A stretch of DNA of 64,000 nucleotides from Elusimicrobiota bacterium (GCA_023249645.1 JAHFCF010000004.1:64821-128820); one strand, 5' to 3'. Positions 1 to 9,355 are shown, counted from the first letter of the stretch. Made by a program: numbers and translations. The notes: generated by a model not told the origin, from the sequence alone.

Positions 1-989
1 ACCCCCAGATGAGTCTTCAAGCGCACCTCTCCTGCTGGGCTTTCCAGGACCTTCCCGATGATCGCGGCAGCGCATCCTGCCCCTTTCAGCGCGGCTAAAG
101 CCTTCTCTTGATATCCGTTGGCCACAAAGGCGATGAATCGTCCCTCGCAGGCCAAGGAGAGCGGGTCAAGGCCGAACATCTCGCAGGCGCCTTCGACCTC
201 AGGCATGATCGCGATGAGTTCTTCTTCGACTGCGACGGCGCAGCCTGACTTTTCCGCGATCTCGTTCAAGGCGGCGGCCAGTCCTCCTCGGGTCAGATCC
301 CTCAGGCAGTGGATCTCCGACTCTGATTCTAGGAGTGCGCGCACCTGCGGCCAGAGATGCGCCGCGTCGCTGACGAGCTGTGTTTCGAACCGGAGGCCCT
401 CTCTGACCGAGAGGATGGCCGCGCCATGGGCCCCGACGTCGCCGCTGAGAAGGACCGCGTCCCCGGGTCGAACGCGCGAAGGCAGGATGGGATTCTCGGT
501 GATCACCCGGCCCACTCCCGCGGTGTTGATGTAGATCTTGTCTCCCTTGCCGCGCTCGACCACCTTGGTGTCGCCGGTGACGATGCGCAGACCGATCTCG
601 TCGGCGGCGCGGGCCATGGACCTAGCCGCCTTTTCCAGCTCTTCGAGATCCAAGCCTTCTTCCAGGATGAATCCGCAGGAAAGATAGAGAGGCTGGGCTC
701 CGCACATGGCCAGGTCATTGGCCGTGCCGTGCACGGCCAGGGAGCCGATGTCTCCTCCGGGAAAGAAGATCGGCCGGATCACGAAGGAATCCGTGGCAAA
801 GGCCAGTTTGTCCTGGCAGGGCTCCAGGATGGCGCCATCGTGCTCGTCATGCAGGGCCGGATCCGGGAAGGCGGCCAGGAAGATGTCGCGGATGAGCTTC
901 TTCATGAGGAGCCCGCCGCTGCCGTGCCCCAAAGTGACGGTCTTCTGCGGCGCTGCGGGGACAGGACAGGAGAGCTTGAAATCCGTCAT
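1..989 (-). CDS. hypE: Hydrogenase maturation protein HypE, 3' end cut by window
   Basis: HypE dehydrates the carbamoyl group placed on its C-terminal cysteine by HypF and gives the cyanide ligand of the NiFe-hydrogenase centre. The reading frame is open from the ATG at 989 to the left edge. Visible family signatures are the N-terminal GHGSGG (about residue 20), [41 protein letters not shown] and [17 protein letters not shown], in the order expected of PurM-like ATP-binding proteins. The C-terminal PRxC tail lies outside the window. The ATG overlaps the hypD stop (ATGA), so the two are translationally coupled. Identification is firm; only completeness is unknown. Confidence 0.95.
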   Translation of the reverse strand, partial: MTDFKLSCPVPAAPQKTVTLGHGSGGLLMKKLIRDIFLAAFPDPALHDEHDGAILEPCQDKLAFATDSFVIRPIFFPGGDIGSLAVHGTANDLAMCGAQPLYLSCGFILEEGLDLEELEKAARSMARAADEIGLRIVTGDTKVVERGKGDKIYINTAGVGRVITENPILPSRVRPGDAVLLSGDVGAHGAAILSVREGLRFETQLVSDAAHLWPQVRALLESESEIHCLRDLTRGGLAAALNEIAEKSGCAVAVEEELIAIMPEVEGACEMFGLDPLSLACEGRFIAFVANGYQEKALAALKGAGCAAAIIGKVLESPAGEVRLKTHLG

Positions 990-2083
990 GCGCGGGTTTG
1001 CTGACGGTGGTATTTGTGATAGGCGGCGCAGGCGCCTTCCGACGATACCATGGGCGCGCCCAGGGGGTTCTGCGGCGTGCACAGCGTGCCGAAGGCCGGG
1101 CATTCATGGGGCTTGCGCAGGCCCTGGAGGACTTCCCCGGCCAGGCAGTCCTTGGCCTCCACCGCGGCGATGTCTCCCACATCGAAGCGCCTCTCAGCGT
1201 CCAGTTCCGTATAGGTTTTTGTCAGGCGCAGCCCGCTCGATTCAATCGGGCCGATGCCGCGCCAGGGGCGGCGGCAGGGTTCGAAGACCTCCTGCACCAG
1301 GGCGATGGCTGTTCGGTTGCCGGCAGCCCTGGCCGAGCGGGCGTATTGGTTTTGAACCTCGCAGCGTCCGGCTTCGAGTTGGCGCACGAGCATGGCCAGG
1401 CCCTGGAGGATGTCGAGAGGCTCGAAGCCTGTCACCACGATGGGCACCTTGTATTTTTGCGCCAGCGGTCCGTAATCCTCAAAGCCTGCCACGGTGCAGA
1501 CATGCCCAGCGGCCAAAAAACCCTGGACCTTGTTCCTCGGCGAGGAGAGGATGGCTTCCATGGCCGGCGGGACGAGCACGTGCGCGACCAAAAGCGAGAA
1601 ATTCTTCAATCCCAGAGCTTTGGCCTGATGCGCGGCCATGGCGGCCATGGGAGCGGTGGTCTCAAAACCCACGGCAAAGAAGACGACTTGGCGCTGCGGC
1701 AGCTGGCGGGCGAGCTCCACCGCGTCGAGAGGGGAGTAGACCACGCGCACATCCGCTCCCTGGGCGCGCGCCTGGCTTAGGCTCCAGCCTGAGCCAGGCA
1801 CGCGGAGCATGTCGCCGAAGGAGCAGAAAACGACCTCGGGCCGGCGGCTGATGGCGATGGCGCGGTCGATGAGCTCCAAGGGGGTGACGCAGACCGGGCA
1901 GCCCGGGCCGTGGACCAAGGAGAGTCTCTCCGGGATCATCCGGTCGATGCCGAAGCGCACGATGGCGTGGGTCTGTCCGCCGCAGACCTCCATGACGGTC
2001 CAGGGGCGCTTGACGAGGGCTTTGAGGAGCTTGGCGTAGCGCTCGGCGGCCCGGGCATCCCTGAACTCGTCGACGTACTTCAT
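986..2083 (-). CDS. hypD: Hydrogenase maturation protein HypD
   Basis: HypD is the iron-sulfur scaffold that, with HypC, carries the Fe(CN)2CO unit for NiFe-hydrogenase assembly. The protein has 365 residues, normal for the family. It shows the conserved [19 protein letters not shown] and [10 protein letters not shown] motifs and the C-terminal cysteine region ([10 protein letters not shown], then SSEGACAAY). The ATG at 2083 is chosen because it overlaps the hypC stop and matches the usual N-terminus (MKYVDEFRD); a longer upstream frame is out-of-frame sequence. It is the middle gene of hypC-hypD-hypE, with 4-base overlaps at both junctions. Confidence 0.97.
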   Translation of the reverse strand: MKYVDEFRDARAAERYAKLLKALVKRPWTVMEVCGGQTHAIVRFGIDRMIPERLSLVHGPGCPVCVTPLELIDRAIAISRRPEVVFCSFGDMLRVPGSGWSLSQARAQGADVRVVYSPLDAVELARQLPQRQVVFFAVGFETTAPMAAMAAHQAKALGLKNFSLLVAHVLVPPAMEAILSSPRNKVQGFLAAGHVCTVAGFEDYGPLAQKYKVPIVVTGFEPLDILQGLAMLVRQLEAGRCEVQNQYARSARAAGNRTAIALVQEVFEPCRRPWRGIGPIESSGLRLTKTYTELDAERRFDVGDIAAVEAKDCLAGEVLQGLRKPHECPAFGTLCTPQNPLGAPMVSSEGACAAYHKYHRQQTRA

Positions 2084-2328
2084 GGCGTCTGGCGCGCCAC
2101 GGCGGCGTCGAGTTCTTCGAGGTACTGGAAGACCTGGCGGGCCTCCTCGGCGTCCACGATGCTGATGGCGAAGCCCGCGTGGATGATGACGTAGTCGCCG
2201 ACCTGGGCCTCGGGGACGTAGGCGAGGCAGGCCTCCTTGACGATGCCGTTGAAATCGATCCTGCCGGTGCTCAGGGCGTCCTGTCCGGCGCTGAGGCTGA
2301 TGATCTTGCCGGGGATCCCGAGGCACAT
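2080..2328 (-). CDS. hypC: Hydrogenase maturation chaperone HypC/HybG
   Basis: This small chaperone (82 residues) binds the hydrogenase large-subunit precursor and HypD. Its N-terminus MCLGIPGKI carries the essential Cys2 of the family, followed by the OB-fold residues [17 protein letters not shown] typical of HypC. The stop overlaps the hypD start. Upstream, only 5 bases separate it from the stop of the PAS histidine kinase, so it is almost certainly co-transcribed with the kinase. No hydrogenase structural genes lie in the window; they may be beyond the left edge. Confidence 0.96.
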   Translation of the reverse strand: MCLGIPGKIISLSAGQDALSTGRIDFNGIVKEACLAYVPEAQVGDYVIIHAGFAISIVDAEEARQVFQYLEELDAAVARQTP

Positions 2329-2333
2329 GGCGG

Positions 2334-3773
2334 TCAGGCGATCGGCAGACGAAAGGAGAAGCGCGAGCCGCGCCCGGGCGTGCTTTCGACCTCGAGGTGC
2401 GAGGAGTGCTTCTCGAGGAGCGCTCCCACGAGCGAGAGGCCCACGCCGAAGCCCTTGGCTGTTTTTCTGCCCTCCGGAGTCCGGTAATCGCCGGCGAGGA
2501 CCTTATGGATCTCCTCGGAAGCGATTCCGATGCCTGTGTCCTCGACCGTGAAGAGGACCTCGGCGGGAGGCTGGCCCTGCGCCTGGACGCGCAGGGTGAC
2601 GCGCCCTCCGGAAGGCGTGTATTTGATGGCGTTGCTGATGAGATTGCTGAGGATGAGGGTGAGCGCCGATGGGTCGGCGTTGACCGACGGGGGCGGCTTG
2701 GGGAGATCGGTTTGAAGGCGCAGCTCCATGCCTTTGGCCTTGGCCAGCGGCTGCAGGATGTGGATCTCGTCGAAGAGGGCGGCTTGGATGGGCGTGGGTC
2801 GGATGTCCAGGATGAGAGAGCCGGTTTCCAGGCGGTTGACATTGAGGAAATTGGCCGTGGCGACCTTGAGATTGCCGATCGTTTTCTCCAGGACGGACAG
2901 GGAGAATTCCTTCTGTTCGGCGGAGACGGAGGGTCCGGAGTCCCGCAAGAGGGTGGTGGCCAGCGTCATGCTGGCCAGGGCATTGCCGTATTCGTGGCTG
3001 ATGAAGGCGACCATGTCGCTCTTGAGCTTGGAGACCTTGCGCAGCTGCTCTTCCACGGTCTTGAGCGCCGTGACGTCGCGGATGACATGCACGACCCCGG
3101 TCATGTGCTTATGGGCGTCGAAGATGGGCGTCGTGCTGATGAGAAAATCGCCCTGGAGATGCTCTTCGTGCGATGCGGCCGTGTGCTCCTTGTGGTCATG
3201 GCTGGTCAGCAGATGCGGACAGGCTTGCGGCGGCCGATCGGTGCCGTGGACGAGCTCGTGGCAGTGGCGTCCGACGCACTGCTCCGGGGTCAAGCCCGAG
3301 CGCTGGGCCATCGCCCGATTGACGCGGACGATCTTGTGCTGGCTGTCGATGATGCTGATCATATCCGGGACAGCGTCGAAAGTCCTCTCCCACTCGTCCT
3401 TGGCCTGGCGCAGGGCTTCGAGCGTCTTCAGAAGCTCCTGCGCATGCCGGCGGTGCTCGGTGATGTCCGTGGCGTAGAGAAGGATCTTCTGGGAGGCTTC
3501 GAGGTAATAGAACCTCTGCTCATAGTGTTTGTCGGAGAGAGAGACTTCGCGGACATGCTCCTTGGCCTCGGGGCTTGTTTTTTTTGCGATGGGCTTCCAT
3601 CCTTTCAGAAAGGGGTGTTCCAAGCCCCGCGCCTTGAGGTCCGGGAATAGGAACTGGGCAGCGGGGTTCATAAACGTGACGCGTCCGCCGATGTCTATAT
3701 GGATGATGGGATTTGGGAATGGGAGCGTGGCTGTCCGGGCAAGCTCCTCTGGGGTCAGCTGATTTTCACTCAT
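2334..3773 (-). CDS. PAS-PAS sensor histidine kinase, first gene of the hyp operon
   Basis: This is a soluble two-component sensor kinase of 479 residues from the ATG at 3773. Order: a PAS domain (about 1-100), a second PAS (about 125-235) with a cysteine-bearing loop (RHCHELVHG...ACPHLL), a HisKA dimerisation helix with phospho-acceptor His in [13 protein letters not shown], then a HATPase with N-box [11 protein letters not shown] and G-boxes VEDTGIGI and GFGVGLSLV. No membrane segment is visible, so it senses an internal signal, plausibly redox or a bound cofactor. It ends 5 bases before hypC, suggesting (inference) that it regulates hydrogenase synthesis. No response regulator is adjacent. 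Upstream in-frame codons overlap the divergent proline dehydrogenase gene and were rejected. Confidence 0.9.
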   Translation of the reverse strand: MSENQLTPEELARTATLPFPNPIIHIDIGGRVTFMNPAAQFLFPDLKARGLEHPFLKGWKPIAKKTSPEAKEHVREVSLSDKHYEQRFYYLEASQKILLYATDITEHRRHAQELLKTLEALRQAKDEWERTFDAVPDMISIIDSQHKIVRVNRAMAQRSGLTPEQCVGRHCHELVHGTDRPPQACPHLLTSHDHKEHTAASHEEHLQGDFLISTTPIFDAHKHMTGVVHVIRDVTALKTVEEQLRKVSKLKSDMVAFISHEYGNALASMTLATTLLRDSGPSVSAEQKEFSLSVLEKTIGNLKVATANFLNVNRLETGSLILDIRPTPIQAALFDEIHILQPLAKAKGMELRLQTDLPKPPPSVNADPSALTLILSNLISNAIKYTPSGGRVTLRVQAQGQPPAEVLFTVEDTGIGIASEEIHKVLAGDYRTPEGRKTAKGFGVGLSLVGALLEKHSSHLEVESTPGRGSRFSFRLPIA

Positions 3774-3834
3774 GTGTTGAAGGACTCTCGTTCCATATTG
3801 TATATCTTTTAACAGGAGTCGATTCCTAAGAGAT

Positions 3835-4677
3835 ATGCGAGCCCTGACCTTCTTGGCGCGGCGCTTCGTGGCCGGCGACACGCTGGATGATGCCGTCCGG
3901 CAGGTGCGCCGCCTCAACGGCGAGGGCATCAAGGCGACCCTCGACAATCTGGGAGAAGAGTGCCAGACGCGCGCGCAGGCTCTCGCGGCCGTCGATGAGT
4001 ATGTCAAAATGCTCGGACGCATCGCCTTGGAACGGCTGGACTGCAACGTTTCGCTCAAACTGACGCAGTTCGGCCTGGGGCTGGATGTCGACTTCTGCCG
4101 TGTCAACCTGTTCCGGGTCCTCGATGAGGCGGCTCGGTCAGGCAACTTTGTGCGCATCGACATGGAGGGCTCTTCCTATACGCAGAAGACCCTCGATCTT
4201 CTCCGGCAGGCCAAGGCTCATTATCCGCGCGTCGGCATCGTCATTCAGGCCATGCTGCGCCGAAGCGAGAAGGATGTCGCCGGCTTGGTCAGAGACGGGA
4301 TCTGCGTGCGCTTGTGCAAGGGCGCCTACAAGGAGCCGGCGGATCTCGCCTTCCCCGAAAAAAAAGACGTCAACGCCAATTACGATAAGCTGGTCCGCAT
4401 GCTCCTCAAGGGTCCGACCCCGGCCTTCGCGACCCATGACGATGAGCGCATTGCCCATGCGGTCGCCGCGGCCGAGCGGGCCGGCTTGGGCAAGGATCAA
4501 TACGAGATCCAGATGCTCTATGGCTTGCGCACGAAGCGCTGGGGGGAGCTGGTGAGGCAGGGCCATGTGGTGCGCATCTACACGCCCTACGGTTCGCACT
4601 GGTTCCCGTACTTCTATCGCCGCATCCGCGAGCGCAAGGAGAACCTTCTGTTCGTCCTGCGCAACTTCTTTGAGTGA
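3835..4677 (+). CDS. Proline dehydrogenase (monofunctional, FAD TIM barrel)
   Basis: The enzyme oxidises L-proline to pyrroline-5-carboxylate and passes electrons to FAD and then quinones. The 280 residues align along their length with the Bacillus-type monofunctional enzyme: VSLKLTQFGL, FVRIDMEG, VGIVIQAMLRRSEKD, VRLCKGAYKE, FATHDDERIA, EIQMLYGLR and the C-terminal RIYTPYGSHWFPYFYRRIRER, where the paired arginines bind substrate carboxylate. The first ATG gives a protein about 20 residues shorter at the N-terminus than relatives. An AGGAG lies 16 bases upstream, so a non-ATG earlier start is possible. The gene is divergent from the kinase and 7 bases before kbl, suggesting amino-acid catabolism. 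Confidence 0.93.
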   Translation: MRALTFLARRFVAGDTLDDAVRQVRRLNGEGIKATLDNLGEECQTRAQALAAVDEYVKMLGRIALERLDCNVSLKLTQFGLGLDVDFCRVNLFRVLDEAARSGNFVRIDMEGSSYTQKTLDLLRQAKAHYPRVGIVIQAMLRRSEKDVAGLVRDGICVRLCKGAYKEPADLAFPEKKDVNANYDKLVRMLLKGPTPAFATHDDERIAHAVAAAERAGLGKDQYEIQMLYGLRTKRWGELVRQGHVVRIYTPYGSHWFPYFYRRIRERKENLLFVLRNFFE

Positions 4678-4684
4678 GGCTTTG

Positions 4685-5875
4685 ATGCCCGCTGATCCAA
4701 TGGGATTCTTAGATGCGGAGATCGCCCAGCTCAAGGCGCAGGGCCGTTTTCCCCGTCTGCGCATCCTGGAAGGGGCCCAGAAGCCGGTCTCGATCATCGA
4801 CGGCAAGAAGGTCGTCAACCTGACATCCAACAACTATCTCGCTCTGGCCGATCACCCGGCCTTGAAACAGGCGGCCAAGGCGGCCATCGACAAATACGGG
4901 GTGGGCACGGCCGCGGTCCGCCCCATCATCGGGACCATGGACATCCATCAGCAGCTGGAGAAGAAGCTGGCCGAGTTCAAGGGCACGTCCGCGGCCCTGG
5001 TCTTTCAGTCCGGGTTCACGGTCAACGTGGCCTGCTGTCAGAGTCTCATGTCGGATGAGCGCGATCTGTTGATCTCGGATGAGCTCAACCACGCCTCGAT
5101 CATCGACGGCGCGCGCCTGGCCAAGGCCCAGCGCAAGATCTATCCGCATAAGGATATGAAGGCCTTGAAGGTCCTCCTGGAATCTCCGCAGGCGCGTCAA
5201 GCTCGGCGCCAGATGATCGTGACCGACGGCGTCTTCAGCATGGACGGAGACATCGCTCCTCTGCCCGAGATCGTAGACCTGGCCGAGAAATACGGGGCCT
5301 TCGTCATGGTGGACGACGCCCATGCCTCAGGGGTTCTGGGCCGCAATGGTCGGGGAAGCCCTGATCATTTCGGTCTGACCCATCGGGTTCCGATCCAGAT
5401 CGGGACCCTGTCCAAGGCCATCGGAGCCGTGGGCGGCTATGTGGCCGGCTCTCAGTCCTTGCGCGACTACCTCGTCTCCACGGCGCGGCCCTTCATTTTC
5501 TCCAGCTCGCACCCGCCGTCCATCATCGCCACCTGCATCGCGGCCTTGGATATCCTTATGCTCGAGCCCCAGCGCATCGAGAAGCTCTGGTCCAACACCC
5601 GCCATTTCAAGGAAGGCTTGCAGGCGCTGGGCTTTGACACCGGAGCCAGCGAGACGCCGATCACGCCGGTGATGGTGGGCGACACGGTCCAGGCGCGGAA
5701 ATTCAGCGCCCGACTCTTCGAAGAGGGGGTATTCGCCCTCTCCATCTGCTATCCCATCGTGGCCAAGGGCAAGGATCGTCTTCGCACCATCGTTTCGGCC
5801 GGACACACGGCCGAGGATCTCGACTTCGCCCTGGAGAAGTTCGGCAAAGTCGGCAGAGAAATCGGCCTGCTTTAA
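4685..5875 (+). CDS. kbl: Glycine C-acetyltransferase (2-amino-3-ketobutyrate CoA ligase)
   Basis: This PLP enzyme of the alpha-oxoamine synthase family (396 residues from the ATG at 4685) cleaves 2-amino-3-ketobutyrate with CoA to glycine and acetyl-CoA, in threonine degradation. Visible family blocks are LTSNNYLALADHP, SDELNHASIIDG, VTDGVFSMDGDIAPL, VMVDDAHASGVLG and the PLP-lysine region QIGTLSKAIGAVGGYV. Similarity to Bacillus Kbl (IAPLPEIVDLAEKYGAFVMV, STARPFIFSSSHPP) is stronger than to BioF, although BioF-like activity cannot be excluded by eye. No threonine dehydrogenase is adjacent. Its stop overlaps the convergent toxin gene by 4 bases. Confidence 0.9.
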   Translation: MPADPMGFLDAEIAQLKAQGRFPRLRILEGAQKPVSIIDGKKVVNLTSNNYLALADHPALKQAAKAAIDKYGVGTAAVRPIIGTMDIHQQLEKKLAEFKGTSAALVFQSGFTVNVACCQSLMSDERDLLISDELNHASIIDGARLAKAQRKIYPHKDMKALKVLLESPQARQARRQMIVTDGVFSMDGDIAPLPEIVDLAEKYGAFVMVDDAHASGVLGRNGRGSPDHFGLTHRVPIQIGTLSKAIGAVGGYVAGSQSLRDYLVSTARPFIFSSSHPPSIIATCIAALDILMLEPQRIEKLWSNTRHFKEGLQALGFDTGASETPITPVMVGDTVQARKFSARLFEEGVFALSICYPIVAKGKDRLRTIVSAGHTAEDLDFALEKFGKVGREIGLL

Positions 5876-6195
5876 GCGTTTCCCATCAAGCCCAGCCGCA
5901 CGAGCTTCTTGGCCAGTTCGTAGATGTCTCGCCGGTCGCCTTCCTTGCGTATCCCGACCGCTGCCACGATCACGGTGATGATCTGCCTTTCGATGGAATA
6001 GATGACGCGGTAGCGTTGACCGGCGGCTCGCAGGCTGTAGAGCCCCGAGAGCTCTCCCAAGAGGGGTTTTCCTTGCTTTTCCGGGTCTTGGGCGAGTTTG
6101 TCGATACGCTGGGCGATTTTTTCCCTGACGCGTCGGTCTTTGAGATCAGCCAGCATCCTCTGGGCGGTCGGCGTCAGCCGGATAGCGTAGGTCAA
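5872..6195 (-). CDS. RelE/ParE-family toxin (type II TA)
   Basis: This is a small basic protein with the ParE/RelE fold: YAIRLTPTAQRMLADLKDR at the N-terminus, then LRAAGQRYRVIYSIERQIITVIVAAVGIRKEGD, the usual R-x-YRVIY strand followed by the C-terminal beta strand and helix. Such toxins cleave ribosome-bound mRNA or poison gyrase. The start is taken as the TTG at 6195 because it overlaps the antitoxin stop (TTGA). An ATG at 6225 inside the antitoxin gene would add 10 residues that do not resemble the family. It follows its antitoxin in one operon and is convergent with kbl. Confidence 0.85.
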   Translation of the reverse strand: MTYAIRLTPTAQRMLADLKDRRVREKIAQRIDKLAQDPEKQGKPLLGELSGLYSLRAAGQRYRVIYSIERQIITVIVAAVGIRKEGDRRDIYELAKKLVRLGLMGNA

Positions 6196-6464
6196 AGTCC
6201 CAGGCTCCGTTTCGCCGTGTCCCAAGGGATGGTCTTGCCGGCCCGCATCTCCTTCACGCTTTGACGCAAGTGCCGCAGGAGTTCGGGGTCGGAGAGGACC
6301 TCCAAGGTTTCCATGATGCTTTCGTACAGCTCATAGGGCAAGATGGCGAGCACGGTCTTGCCTCGCTGCGTGACCTCAAGGGCGTGGGGGCCTCCGGCAT
6401 TGAGCGCCAGGGGCAGGGAGAGGAGTTTGTTGCGCGCTTGGGTGATGTTGATGGCGGTGTCCAT
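6192..6464 (-). CDS. Phd/YefM-family antitoxin
   Basis: The 90-residue antitoxin starts at the ATG at 6464, preceded by AGGAG at a good distance. It has the Phd/YefM N-terminal DNA-binding pattern (INITQARNKLLSL, then ALEVTQRGKTVLAILPYELYESI) and a charged C-terminal tail that should wrap the toxin. It precedes and overlaps the toxin gene by 4 bases, the standard antitoxin-first order. A perfect 7-4-7 inverted repeat inside its promoter (6498-6515) is the likely autorepression operator. Confidence 0.87.
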   Translation of the reverse strand: MDTAINITQARNKLLSLPLALNAGGPHALEVTQRGKTVLAILPYELYESIMETLEVLSDPELLRHLRQSVKEMRAGKTIPWDTAKRSLGL

Positions 6465-6495
6465 GGGGTCTCCTGATAAGCCGTCTGTCAATATG

Positions 6496-6524
6496 AGTGT
6501 ACATCGAAATGTACATTAAGTCAA
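6496..6524 (-). promoter_or_regulatory. Promoter and operator of the Phd/RelE-type TA operon
   Basis: On the minus strand there is a -35 TTGACT (6519-6524), a 17-base spacer and a -10 TACACT (6496-6501). Within it lies the perfect inverted repeat TGTACAT-CGAA-ATGTACA (6498-6515), covering the spacer and the -10. It is ideally placed for repression by the antitoxin-toxin complex. The predicted transcript start is near 6489, leaving a short leader with the AGGAG site before the ATG at 6464. Confidence 0.75.
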
Positions 6525-6548
6525 GGGCCGAAAGGCCTAGAAACGCCC

Positions 6549-6613
6549 AGGTCCTTTGGCGCGTTTTTTCTGCCCTTTCTGCCCATGTGGATTCTTCTTT
6601 GTGAATGTACACT
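6549..6613 (+). promoter_or_regulatory. GGnCC-box promoter of the CPBP protease gene
   Basis: Box 1 is AGGTCCTTTGGCG (6549-6561). A degenerate box 2 lies around 6571-6584 (CCCTTTCTGCC). The -10 is TACACT (6608-6613), whose first T is 12 bases before the ATG at 6620, implying a leaderless transcript. Box 1 to -10 spacing (55 bases from the first C of CC) matches the four other sites at 12016, 31429, 49166 and 56935. A GGGCC-GAAA-GGCC inverted repeat at 6525-6536 may be an extra half-site. Confidence 0.5.
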
Positions 6614-6619
6614 GGTCCC

Positions 6620-9352
6620 ATGAAGCTGACGGCCTCTTTGCTTTGCCTCGTTTTGGTGCTGCTCAGCCCCGGTCCGGACATTTATGCCGCGATCCCGGAG
6701 ATGGGGAAGTTCAATGCCCCGATCGACGGTGCGTCCGGCAAGTTTTTCGTGCCTCCCTCGAAGGCACCCCAAGAATTCTCTCCTGATGGAACTCGCCCCG
6801 TCGAGCAGCCCAGGGAAGGCGTGCAGGCGCCTGCTGAACTGCCGGTCCCTCGCGCCCTGCCTGCTCTCCCCGCGCCTGTAGCGCCGCCGGCAGTTCAAGT
6901 TCAAGGCGCTCAGACTGCGGTTGGACCAATTCAAACTCCTGTCATCGCAGCCGCGTCGGGGCGTTTTGCGATTTCCGGGCAGCGTATGAATGCTCTGGCC
7001 AGCCGTCTTGTGGATCTTCTCAAATGCGATGTGCCGATGGGGAATCTTCCCGTGCAGGCCTCAGACGCAAGCCAGACATCCTCCTCTCTTCGTGCCGGAG
7101 AGGATCATCAGCCGGTGCTTCTCCCGTCCGCTTCTTCTCCGGTCGCGCGCAAGCGTGAGAAGACGGTCAATGTCGCGACAGCCGCCGGATATCTGATGCT
7201 GGAAGTCGCCGTCATCCTGCTCTTTCCCGGCATGCCGCGGATCGTCATCTCCGGGATCGGCCGGCTCTCCGGGCTTTTGACCTGGGCCGGCATCGCCTTG
7301 GCCGGAGTCGGCAAGTTCCTGGGCCCGAAAGGCAAAGCTCTCGCGGATCTCTCAGAGCCTCCGCAGGCCGGCGCCTGGGTCGCCCTCCATTTGCCCGATA
7401 CCGTTGCCATCGAGCGCAAGGCTTATGCGAGCGCAGCCCTTCATCGCGCCTTGGGTTCCCAGGTCGGAGAAGGTTCTTGGGAGGATTTCAAGGCCTGGGT
7501 CCTGAGCGGTGCCACAAGCGCTCTGTGTTGGATCCCCTTGGTCTTGGGAGGGATGTTGGACGGCAGTCTGTTCGGGAAGAACACCATGTCCTCGATCAAG
7601 GACGTTCCTGCCTCCATACTCGGAATCCCTTTGATCAAGATCTTCAACGGCGTCATCGCCTCGTCGGTCCTAGAGCAGATCGTCTTCTTGGGAGTGGTCT
7701 TCAATGGCGCGCGCCTGCTTTCGAAGAGACTGGGTCGCGGTGAGATCTTCGCGGGCGCTGTCAGCTTGGGCCTCTATGCTGTCTTTCTTTTGGCCACGGG
7801 CTACACCGTCTCCAATCTTGTGCCGGCTTTGGCCATCCAAGCCGTGCTGACCTACCTCTATGTCCGGTCTGAAAGTCTCTTCGCGCCAGCGCTCATCGCA
7901 TTCTCCCTGTCCTGGTTCGGCATAGATTCGCTGCGCCTCTGCGTGGGCTTGTTGAAGGGCGTGCCGGGGACCCTGGCCGGCTTGCCTGCCTGGGCCGGCC
8001 CCGCTGTCGCGGCGGTCGGACTGGCAGTATTCGCGGCTGTGGCAGTCAAGCGCCATTGGACGGAGTTCCGCTGGGGATTCTTCAAGGCGGCTGCGCGCGA
8101 AGAGTTGGCCAAGCTCCAGGCCTTGGGATCGGCGCGGGCCATCGTGCTGGCCTCGCTTTTCTGGGGAGTCGTCGGCTATGTCGCCAATGATTCGTCTTAT
8201 TGGTCCGTGCATCTGATCATTCCCCAGGTCGAGCCGGTGCCGGAGATCCTCAAGCGCATGCTGCTCCTGCCGCCGGACGTGCTGCTTTACTGCTATTACG
8301 CCGTGGTCGGCCCCCTGGAAGAGTGGGTGTTCCGGGGGGTAGTGTTCAAGGCTCTGTCGACGAAGCTCGCAAAATGGGGGTATTCGCCTCAAGCCGTTTT
8401 CTGGAGCGCTGCCGTGATTTCCTCGTTGGCATTCTCGCTGGCCCATTATGTGGATTGGTGCGCGCCTCTCATCAAGATGGGGCTCGTGGATTCTTCCTTC
8501 GGCGGGGCGGCTATGGCCGGGGCCTATGCGTTCACCTGGGCGGGCTTCGCGGCCCGGTTCGTCTCCGGCATGATGATGGCCTTCCTCTACGCCCGCTCGG
8601 GCATGCTCATCGTCCCGATCATCGCCCATGCCACCGAGGACATGCTGGAAAGCATCGGCTTGCGCTGGGGCCTTCCCACATTCTTGACGGCGGTCGCGGT
8701 CGTGATGGCCCTGCAGATCTTCTCGCCCAGGAGTCCTCCGAAAGTCTCATCGGAGAGGGCTTCACCTGTATCTCCAGATCAGGCTGTTGAATCTCGGCCT
8801 GTTAAGGCGCTGCGCCTTGTTGGCTCTTATTTGGCAGCTCTCTATCCTTCAACCAAGGATAAGTGGATCAATCAGCTCTGGTTTGGCGTGCGGATCGCCT
8901 TCATCCACCTCGCGGCGTTTTTGGGAATCACGGCGGCTGCGCTACGGTTGGGCTACCATGCACATCCCAATTACCGACTCAACCTGCCAGCCTCCCCTCA
9001 TTTTTGGGTGGCCTCAGGTTTGTTGTTCGTGCTTTCCGTCATAGGTCCTATTCTCGAGGAGATGTTTTTTCGCGGGATAACCTATGGCTGGTGCCGTGAT
9101 ATGCTTGCGAAACACATCGGCCAAGCCAAAAGCATTCTGATCGTTGGTGCTGCGAATGCGATTCTCTATACAGTGTTCCATGAAACGTCCGATCCAGTTT
9201 GCATGGCGACAAGGATGATCTGGGTCCTCCTGTTGATGTATGCTTTTCAGAAAGGCGGGCTCATTTCCTCGATTGCAGCTCATATAACATCGAATTTCAT
9301 TCTTCTGCTGCCGTATTTCCTTGCCAAAGGAGTCGGGCTCCCGGTGCCGTGA
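6620..9352 (+). CDS. Exported multi-domain CPBP (CAAX/bacteriocin-processing-like) membrane protease
   Basis: The protein has 910 residues from the ATG at 6620. It begins with a signal peptide (MKLTASLLCLVLVLLSPGPDIYA), then a proline/alanine-rich linker to about residue 180, then a long polytopic membrane region with three CPBP-like modules. Module 1 (about 348) has only VLEQIVFLG in place of EExxxR and looks inactive. Module 2 has PLEEWVFRG (about 566), FSLAHYVDW and IIAHATEDML. Module 3 has ILEEMFFRG (about 812), VFHETSDP and AAHITSNF. Modules 2 and 3 therefore keep the glutamates and histidines of the Rce1/CPBP intramembrane metalloprotease site. The substrate is unknown. It is preceded by a GGnCC-box promoter shared with other exported proteins and is convergent with purH. 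Confidence 0.85.
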   Translation: MKLTASLLCLVLVLLSPGPDIYAAIPEMGKFNAPIDGASGKFFVPPSKAPQEFSPDGTRPVEQPREGVQAPAELPVPRALPALPAPVAPPAVQVQGAQTAVGPIQTPVIAAASGRFAISGQRMNALASRLVDLLKCDVPMGNLPVQASDASQTSSSLRAGEDHQPVLLPSASSPVARKREKTVNVATAAGYLMLEVAVILLFPGMPRIVISGIGRLSGLLTWAGIALAGVGKFLGPKGKALADLSEPPQAGAWVALHLPDTVAIERKAYASAALHRALGSQVGEGSWEDFKAWVLSGATSALCWIPLVLGGMLDGSLFGKNTMSSIKDVPASILGIPLIKIFNGVIASSVLEQIVFLGVVFNGARLLSKRLGRGEIFAGAVSLGLYAVFLLATGYTVSNLVPALAIQAVLTYLYVRSESLFAPALIAFSLSWFGIDSLRLCVGLLKGVPGTLAGLPAWAGPAVAAVGLAVFAAVAVKRHWTEFRWGFFKAAAREELAKLQALGSARAIVLASLFWGVVGYVANDSSYWSVHLIIPQVEPVPEILKRMLLLPPDVLLYCYYAVVGPLEEWVFRGVVFKALSTKLAKWGYSPQAVFWSAAVISSLAFSLAHYVDWCAPLIKMGLVDSSFGGAAMAGAYAFTWAGFAARFVSGMMMAFLYARSGMLIVPIIAHATEDMLESIGLRWGLPTFLTAVAVVMALQIFSPRSPPKVSSERASPVSPDQAVESRPVKALRLVGSYLAALYPSTKDKWINQLWFGVRIAFIHLAAFLGITAAALRLGYHAHPNYRLNLPASPHFWVASGLLFVLSVIGPILEEMFFRGITYGWCRDMLAKHIGQAKSILIVGAANAILYTVFHETSDPVCMATRMIWVLLLMYAFQKGGLISSIAAHITSNFILLLPYFLAKGVGLPVP

Positions 9353-9355
9353 CTT

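Noticed and set aside
3774-4163. N-terminal extension of the PAS kinase frame beyond 3773
   Set aside because: It lies on the opposite strand of the well-supported proline dehydrogenase gene and reads as low-complexity Ser/Arg sequence without domain similarity.
4685-5875. Assignment as BioF or serine palmitoyltransferase
   Set aside because: Blocks such as VTDGVFSMDGDIAPL and STARPFIFSSSHPP match Kbl more closely, and no biotin or sphingolipid genes are nearby.
6525-6536. GGGCC-GAAA-GGCC hairpin as a terminator
   Set aside because: Short stem with no T-run and no gene end upstream; better explained as a possible extra half-site of the GGnCC box type.
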